Below, one piece after another: positions 58,768-64,000 of a stretch of 64,000 nucleotides of DNA. The notes beneath the pieces are model-generated. The model saw only the letters and a program-made list of their open reading frames with translations, did no database searches and was not told the DNA's origin. Source of the stretch: Prevotella sp. (GTDB lineage: Bacteria; Bacteroidota; Bacteroidia; Bacteroidales; Bacteroidaceae); contig JAEEXI010000007.1 of NCBI GenBank assembly GCA_016291495.1, positions 62,001 through 126,000 on the forward strand, written 5' to 3'. The position numbers and the translations under genes are program-made. Numbering within the stretch: the first letter of the stretch is position 1; every line of letters starts with the position of its first letter.

Positions 58768-59997
58768 TCAAGCTTTTCCCTTGAACGTATATCCGATACC
58801 CTCGACCGCTACACGGATGGCCTCTTCGGTAGCGGGGCCTTTGATGGTGAGGGTATTGGCAGAGGCACTAGCCTTGGCTTTCTCTACGCCAGGCAGATCC
58901 TCGACGGCACGGACTACGGCTGCCTCGCAATGGCTGCAATGCATGTCCTCGACACGGTAAACGGTCACGTCTGGGTCTGACGGCTTTTGGGCGGTAAACT
59001 TGCTGAAAAACTTCATCATAAGAGCAAATATAATTAATAATGTTAATACTGTGGCACAAACAATCTTAAAGGGGCTAGGCAGAGCGGATGTGTCCATGCA
59101 GCAGGCATCCTGAGCAGCAATGGTAAAGTCGATTCCCGTAGCATTGAGCAGCAGTCCGAAGAGGACAGCAAAGCCCACGATGGTCATCAGATAGATAGAG
59201 GTGAAACGACGCCCCATTGACTTATGAACCACGAGGATAGAGGCGAGATTGACAGCAGGGCCAGCCATCAACATCACCAATGCCGCACCAGGAGACAGTC
59301 CCTTCATCATCAATGCCGCCGCCACCGGAATACTACCCGTCGAACAGATATACATCGGCACAGCGATGATGAGTATGATCAACATCTGCAGCAAAGGTTG
59401 ACTGCCAAAAGAAAGGAAGAACTCATCGGGCACTGCTACCTGAATCAATGCCGCAACAACAAGTCCAATAAGTAGTCGCAGGCCGATGTCGCGAAGCATA
59501 TCGTAATAGGCATACTTCAGCACACGCCAGATTCTGTTGCCGCTTTCCACCTGACATGAAGTAGTCGCATCGTCCTTTATATCATCCTCACGAACCAGTC
59601 GGTTCACCAGCAGTCCTCCACAAACGCCCGTAATGAGTGCTGCCGTCGGACGGATAATCGCAAAGCCGAGTCCCATCAGCGAGAACGTGGCCAGGATGGA
59701 ATCGATGCCAGTTTGCGGTGTGGCAATCAGAAACGAGGCGATGGCTCCCTTCGAAGCCTTTTCGTTCCTGAGTCCGATAGCCGTAGGGATGACTCCACAC
59801 GAACACAGCGGCAGCGGTACTCCCAACAGCGCCGCCCAAAGCACAGAAAACTTGTTGTTCCGCGAAAGATAGTTGGCATAAAACCTTTGCGGCACGAATA
59901 CGTGCAGCACCCCTGCGATGAAGAATCCCAGTAGCAGATAGGGAGCCATCTCGCAGACCACGTTCAGCAGTGAAGTGAAGAAACTCTGTATATCCAT
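58768..59997 (-). CDS. SO_0444-like Cu/Zn efflux permease with C-terminal heavy-metal-associated domain
   Basis: Multi-TM permease (GVPLPLCSCGVIPTAIGLRNEKASKGAIASFLIATPQTGIDS) plus HMA motif MHCSHCEAAVVRAVEDLPGVEKA. Confidence 0.9.
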   Translation of the reverse strand: MDIQSFFTSLLNVVCEMAPYLLLGFFIAGVLHVFVPQRFYANYLSRNNKFSVLWAALLGVPLPLCSCGVIPTAIGLRNEKASKGAIASFLIATPQTGIDSILATFSLMGLGFAIIRPTAALITGVCGGLLVNRLVREDDIKDDATTSCQVESGNRIWRVLKYAYYDMLRDIGLRLLIGLVVAALIQVAVPDEFFLSFGSQPLLQMLIILIIAVPMYICSTGSIPVAAALMMKGLSPGAALVMLMAGPAVNLASILVVHKSMGRRFTSIYLMTIVGFAVLFGLLLNATGIDFTIAAQDACCMDTSALPSPFKIVCATVLTLLIIFALMMKFFSKFTAQKPSDPDVTVYRVEDMHCSHCEAAVVRAVEDLPGVEKAKASASANTLTIKGPATEEAIRVAVEGIGYTFKGKA

Positions 59998-60008
59998 AAT
60001 TATCCTAT

Positions 60009-60791
60009 TTACCCCATCACCACATCGAGCACCATCATCAGGACGAAACCAATGGCGAAGCCGATGGTACTGAGATTAGAGTGTTGACCGCTGGAAGCTT
60101 CGGGGATGAGTTCCTCGACTACGACATAGAACATAGCCCCAGCGGCAAAGGCAAGCATGTAGGGTAGGGCGGGCATCAGCAGGGAGGCAAGCAGCAATAC
60201 AGCCACGGCTCCGATGGGTTCCACAGCTCCGCTCAATGAACCGATGATAAATGAACGCCAACGGCTGTTGCCTGCCGCCCGCATTGGCATTGAGATAATA
60301 GCTCCTTCTGGGACATTCTGAATGGCGATTCCCAATGATACAGCGACGGCACTGGCAAGGGATATGTTCGTTGCCTCGCTGTCGGCTCCTGCAAACACCA
60401 CACCGACAGCCATTCCTTCAGGCAGATTATGGATAGTGACAGCGAGGGCAAGCATCGCAGTCTTCGACAAATGCGAGCGCATACCTTCCGGTTTATCTGT
60501 GCCAATATGCAGGTGCGGCGTCAGTTCATCAATCAGTAACAGGAATCCCATACCCAACAGGAAACCAACAGCCGCAGGCATCACCGCCCATGCGCCTTTG
60601 TCCTCTTCCATTTCCATCGCTGGAATCAGCAATGACCATACAGAAGCCGCTAGCATCACACCCGAAGCAAAGCCCAGCAATGCTTTCTGCAAGCGTATAG
60701 GCATCTCATCCTTCATCAAAAAGACAAAGGAAGAACCGAGCATCGTGCCCAGCAGTGGAATCAGCAGTCCTATAAGCAATGTCGTTGTCAT
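60009..60791 (-). CDS. ZIP family metal transporter
   Basis: TIHNLPEGMAVGVVFAG; IQNVPEGAIISMPM; VVVEELIPEASSGQHSN. Confidence 0.93.
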   Translation of the reverse strand: MTTTLLIGLLIPLLGTMLGSSFVFLMKDEMPIRLQKALLGFASGVMLAASVWSLLIPAMEMEEDKGAWAVMPAAVGFLLGMGFLLLIDELTPHLHIGTDKPEGMRSHLSKTAMLALAVTIHNLPEGMAVGVVFAGADSEATNISLASAVAVSLGIAIQNVPEGAIISMPMRAAGNSRWRSFIIGSLSGAVEPIGAVAVLLLASLLMPALPYMLAFAAGAMFYVVVEELIPEASSGQHSNLSTIGFAIGFVLMMVLDVVMG

Positions 60792-60846
60792 CGGGTGCGA
60801 AGGTACGTTTTTTTCTTGAATTATGCAATACTCAAATCAGATGAAA

Positions 60847-60878
60847 ATTCAAAGGAGAGCCGCAGCCCTCCTTTGAAT
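60847..60878 (-). terminator. Terminator of the MBL-rubredoxin gene
   Basis: ATTCAAAGGAG / CTCCTTTGAAT, 11-bp stem, TTTTC on the minus strand. Confidence 0.75.
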
Positions 60879-60894
60879 GGTGTAATTACAATCT

Positions 60895-61836
60895 TTATGC
60901 TGGATTGAACTTCGACTTCGGCTGCTTGCAACGGGGACAACGCCAGTCGTCGGGCAAGTCTTCAAAGGCTACGCCGTCATGCTCTGCGGGATCATAGACA
61001 TAGCCGCAGATAGAACAGACATACTTGCCAGAAGCTTCCTGCTTGGAGAAATCCACTTCGGCCAGAACGGTCGGCACAGGATTATCCAGGTCCATCACGC
61101 GCTTGGCCTCCAGGTTCTCATAGCCCTGCGGGGTGTGAGTGCCGCAATAGACGGTGGGGTGGTTGCGGACGAACTCGCGCACGCGATTCAGCGTCTCGCG
61201 GGCAGCTGACTGGTCGTCAAAGACAACTGACAGTTTATCTTCGTAGAGCGCTTCGTCCACGTATGTGATGTCGCCGTGAATCATGTAGAACAGACCGTCC
61301 ATCTCTACCACGATGATGCTGTTGCCCTTGGTGTGTCCCTTAGCTTTGATGTAGTAGATGCCGTCGGCTATCTTCTGGCTTTCAGGGAAGTTGTAATAGG
61401 CTCCATCAGTATAGCTGACAGGCACGAGGTTCGTGAGTCCCTGCAACTCCGCAGCGTCCATCTCCTCTTCGTTCACATAGATCTTTGCATTGGGGAAGCT
61501 TTTCAGTTCGCCAGTGTGGTCAGCATGCTTGTGGGTAACCAGTATCTTTGTCACCTGCTCAGGCTTGTAGCCGAGGACCTTGAAAGCATCCATATAGCTG
61601 CTGATATCCTTGCCGGTGTAGATGAGTGAATCTTCATTGGGAACTTCTTCGGGAAAGCCTGCGGGCAGACCAGTATCCACCAGTATCACCTCGCTGCCTG
61701 TATCAATCAGATAGTTCTGAAGAGTGCCGCGATAGCGCACGTTCTTGTCAAATTTGTCCGGTCCTTCCTCGCCTCCGAACACGAAAGGCTGGGTATAGAA
61801 TCCGTCTTTGCGGAATTTTACTGCTTTGATTTCCAT
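60895..61836 (-). CDS. MBL-fold metallo-hydrolase with C-terminal rubredoxin domain
   Basis: [12 protein letters not shown] (HxHxDH), GHTKGNS; C-terminal [40 protein letters not shown]. Confidence 0.92.
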   Translation of the reverse strand: MEIKAVKFRKDGFYTQPFVFGGEEGPDKFDKNVRYRGTLQNYLIDTGSEVILVDTGLPAGFPEEVPNEDSLIYTGKDISSYMDAFKVLGYKPEQVTKILVTHKHADHTGELKSFPNAKIYVNEEEMDAAELQGLTNLVPVSYTDGAYYNFPESQKIADGIYYIKAKGHTKGNSIIVVEMDGLFYMIHGDITYVDEALYEDKLSVVFDDQSAARETLNRVREFVRNHPTVYCGTHTPQGYENLEAKRVMDLDNPVPTVLAEVDFSKQEASGKYVCSICGYVYDPAEHDGVAFEDLPDDWRCPRCKQPKSKFNPA

Positions 61837-61930
61837 AATTGTATTTGTATGGGTTAGTAATTATTTTGCAAATATAAGCAAAAAATCTCAAAGCATGGTG
61901 ATTTTGCCTTGGGATTTTATGATTTATATT

Positions 61931-62101
61931 TTATGCGGGCTGCCACTTGCAACGGACGGGCGACACAATAGCGCCTTCCTTCTTCAACTCGGCGAATGCC
62001 TTGTCCACTTCCTTGCGGTCAATACCTGTGATCTCCGCAATCTTGCCAGCGTTCACGGGAGCACCGAACTCACGCATGGCCTGTAATACCTTCTCTTTCA
62101 T
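61931..62101 (-). CDS. 56-aa winged-helix-like HTH protein
   Basis: MKEKVLQAMREFGAPVNAGKIAEITGIDRKEVDKAFAELKKEGAIVSPVRCKWQPA*, read by hand; below the ORF track cutoff. Confidence 0.7.
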   Translation of the reverse strand: MKEKVLQAMREFGAPVNAGKIAEITGIDRKEVDKAFAELKKEGAIVSPVRCKWQPA

Positions 62102-62122
62102 AATTTTCAATTATCAATTAAT

Positions 62123-62380
62123 TTACATCTGCATGATCAGCCAATTCTGTGCACCAATCTTCTCAATCATCTCAACTGCGCCCTGACTCCAGTAGAGGTC
62201 TTCCTCCTCGTCAGCCAGATATGCCTTCAGAATGTCGAAAGTGAGATAGTCCTCGCATACCGAACCCATGCACTTGCGCAACAGCTCTACGCCTGGCTCC
62301 TGAATCTTCAGGTCTTCCTTGATGTACTCGATGGGGTCGTAGCATAGTGCGCGGGCCTCGTGCTTCTCCACCTTCACCAT
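62123..62380 (-). CDS. 85-aa conserved hypothetical protein
   Basis: MVKVEKHEARALCYDPIEYIKEDLKIQEPGVELLRKCMGSVCEDYLTFDILKAYLADEEEDLYW...; -7 TAACTTTG upstream. Confidence 0.65.
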   Translation of the reverse strand: MVKVEKHEARALCYDPIEYIKEDLKIQEPGVELLRKCMGSVCEDYLTFDILKAYLADEEEDLYWSQGAVEMIEKIGAQNWLIMQM

Positions 62381-62544
62381 AATCTGAATTGTTTTTAAGT
62401 GAATACTAATGTTATTTTGTTATCTGGGTGCAAAGTTACACATTATAATTCATACAATTGCAAGCCCAAACGAAACAAAAACCGACCAAAACGAAACAGG
62501 TTCAAATTATTATTCGTATCTTTGCACAGAAAATCTGTGCGATT

Positions 62545-63426
62545 ATGTATAGTTTGAAGGATTTTTGGCAAATAAGGAACCTGCCCGAACCTGAGGGTGA
62601 GTGGGATGGAAACGTTATCTGTCTGGAGACCAATGCTGAGTGGTCATTCGGCGCTAACCAGACGCACGGCTTCCTGTCGTGCTACACCTATACGATTGTC
62701 ACGTGCGGCTGGGTTACCGTATTATATAATAACCGCGAACTGACGCTGCACGAGGGCGACCTCTATACTTATTCGCCCGGCTTCGAGGTTACTGTCCTCT
62801 CGTCTTCCAGCGACTACAGCGGCATCTGCCTGCTGGCCGACGAACACTTCACGCTCAGTCTGCCCACGGTGCGCGATGCCATCCGCACGGCCTACTTCAC
62901 GGTGGTCGAACTCACCTCGCCCATACTCCCGCTGAAAACCGACGATTTTCGCCGCCTGCGCGAACTGATGCAGATGATGATTCATTACCAGCAGATGGGA
63001 CTCCCGCTGGCCAACGACAGCCTGCGTATGCTCTATAACCTCTTCCTCACCGACCTCTCCACCGTCCAGCAGCATAGCATCCGCGAACACCGCTTCCCCA
63101 AGCGCGTCGAAGAAATCTTTCTCGGTTTCCTTGGTCTGTTGCCCCAGCACTTCGCCGAGCACCATGACATCGGCTTCTACGCTTCCGAACTCTGCATCAC
63201 CACCACCTACCTCTCGCGCGTCGTCCGCCAAGTGTCAGGTGGCCGCACCGTCGTCGATTACATCAACCAGATGCTACTGATGGAAGCCACATTCCTCCTG
63301 CGCCAGACCTCGCTGAGCATCACCCAGATCTCCGACCAGCTCCATTTCGCTGAAGTCACCACCTTCGCCCGCTTCTTCAACAGAATGAAGGGCATGAACC
63401 CCAGGGAGTTCAGAAAGGGGAAATAA
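62545..63426 (+). CDS. AraC-family transcriptional regulator
   Basis: Cupin-like N-terminus; C-terminal AraC HTH (FYASELCITTTYLSRVVRQVSGGRTVVDYINQMLLMEATFLLRQTSLSITQISDQLHFAEVTTFARFFNRMKGMNPREFRK). Confidence 0.94.
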   Translation: MYSLKDFWQIRNLPEPEGEWDGNVICLETNAEWSFGANQTHGFLSCYTYTIVTCGWVTVLYNNRELTLHEGDLYTYSPGFEVTVLSSSSDYSGICLLADEHFTLSLPTVRDAIRTAYFTVVELTSPILPLKTDDFRRLRELMQMMIHYQQMGLPLANDSLRMLYNLFLTDLSTVQQHSIREHRFPKRVEEIFLGFLGLLPQHFAEHHDIGFYASELCITTTYLSRVVRQVSGGRTVVDYINQMLLMEATFLLRQTSLSITQISDQLHFAEVTTFARFFNRMKGMNPREFRKGK

Positions 63427-64000
63427 TTATGCTTTCACGCCAATGATAGTTGCATTCGATGGCTTCATACGATGAATCTCTGTTTGGATGAAGCCTGCAT
63501 CTTCAAGCATGGTCTTCAATTCCTCCGGCAAGTAGGCCGTCATGCCTTCTACGACATTTGTCCACATGGAATCACCATCAACGACCTCCACCATGATGGC
63601 GAACTTGCCACCCTGTTTCAGTACACGGCGCACTTCTTGCAGACAACCAGGCAAATTGGGCCAGAAATACACCGTCTCAACTGCCGTCACAAGATCAAAC
63701 TTCCCGTCCTCGTAGGGCAGACTCTCGGCAGAACCCTGAGTAACGAATACTTGTTTGTCAAGCACTTCGGCATTCACCTTCTTGGCTTTCGCCACACTCT
63801 CTTCAGAGATGTCGATGCCATAAACCATAGCATCCTTACTTCGTTTCAACAGTCGCTGCAAGGTAGCCCCGCCGCCACAGCCGATGTCAAGCATCGTCCA
63901 GCCGTCTTGAATATCGACGAGTTTCAGACCCCAATTCGTTAGCGGCGCATGACAGAGGTTCATAAACTTCAACATGGCGCGTCCCATCCGTCCTTGCGGA
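63427..64000 (-). CDS. Class I SAM-dependent methyltransferase; probably extends past window end
   Basis: MLDIGCGGGATLQRLLKRSKDAMVYGIDISEESVAKAKK; frame open to window edge upstream of the annotated Met. Confidence 0.88.
   Translation of the reverse strand, partial: PQGRMGRAMLKFMNLCHAPLTNWGLKLVDIQDGWTMLDIGCGGGATLQRLLKRSKDAMVYGIDISEESVAKAKKVNAEVLDKQVFVTQGSAESLPYEDGKFDLVTAVETVYFWPNLPGCLQEVRRVLKQGGKFAIMVEVVDGDSMWTNVVEGMTAYLPEELKTMLEDAGFIQTEIHRMKPSNATIIGVKA

Overview
64 kb of ordinary Bacteroidales chromosome, most like Prevotella (inferred from gene content and TAnnTTTG -7 promoters). No prophage, transposon, CRISPR array or rRNA seen. Main blocks: (1) 1-16.4 kb, a starch-utilisation (sus-like) locus: GH97, GH77, MFS, LacI, SusC/D/E/F-like, GH53, GH13; (2) a small GT operon; (3) porU-porV-ispF of type IX secretion; (4) rplM-rpsI-rpsB-tsf, rseP-dxr-rimM-murA and tsaB; (5) yicC-gmk-nadD fused to a tightly overlapping envelope-modification operon, facing a GT/flippase operon; (6) tRNA-Lys and GH43; (7) a cobalamin riboswitch with no normal target gene, next to metal-transport and redox genes. 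Best leads: (a) a LacI-type palindrome TGCAAACGTTTGCA, or a one-base variant, 55-56 nt upstream of the -7 element at four starch promoters, with susC and lacI placed symmetrically around one copy; (b) two intergenic tracts with a strict 11-bp period over about 140-200 bp, sharing phase-locked TC/GA; (c) a ~305-nt structured noncoding RNA candidate at 19.1-19.4 kb with promoter, 5' hairpin and intrinsic terminator; (d) an orphan B12 riboswitch with an enlarged arm followed by a broken ORF and a 29-aa membrane ORF; (e) several genes with the -7 element only 6-9 nt before the start codon, suggesting near-leaderless mRNAs. All calls are from reading the sequence; no database search was run.
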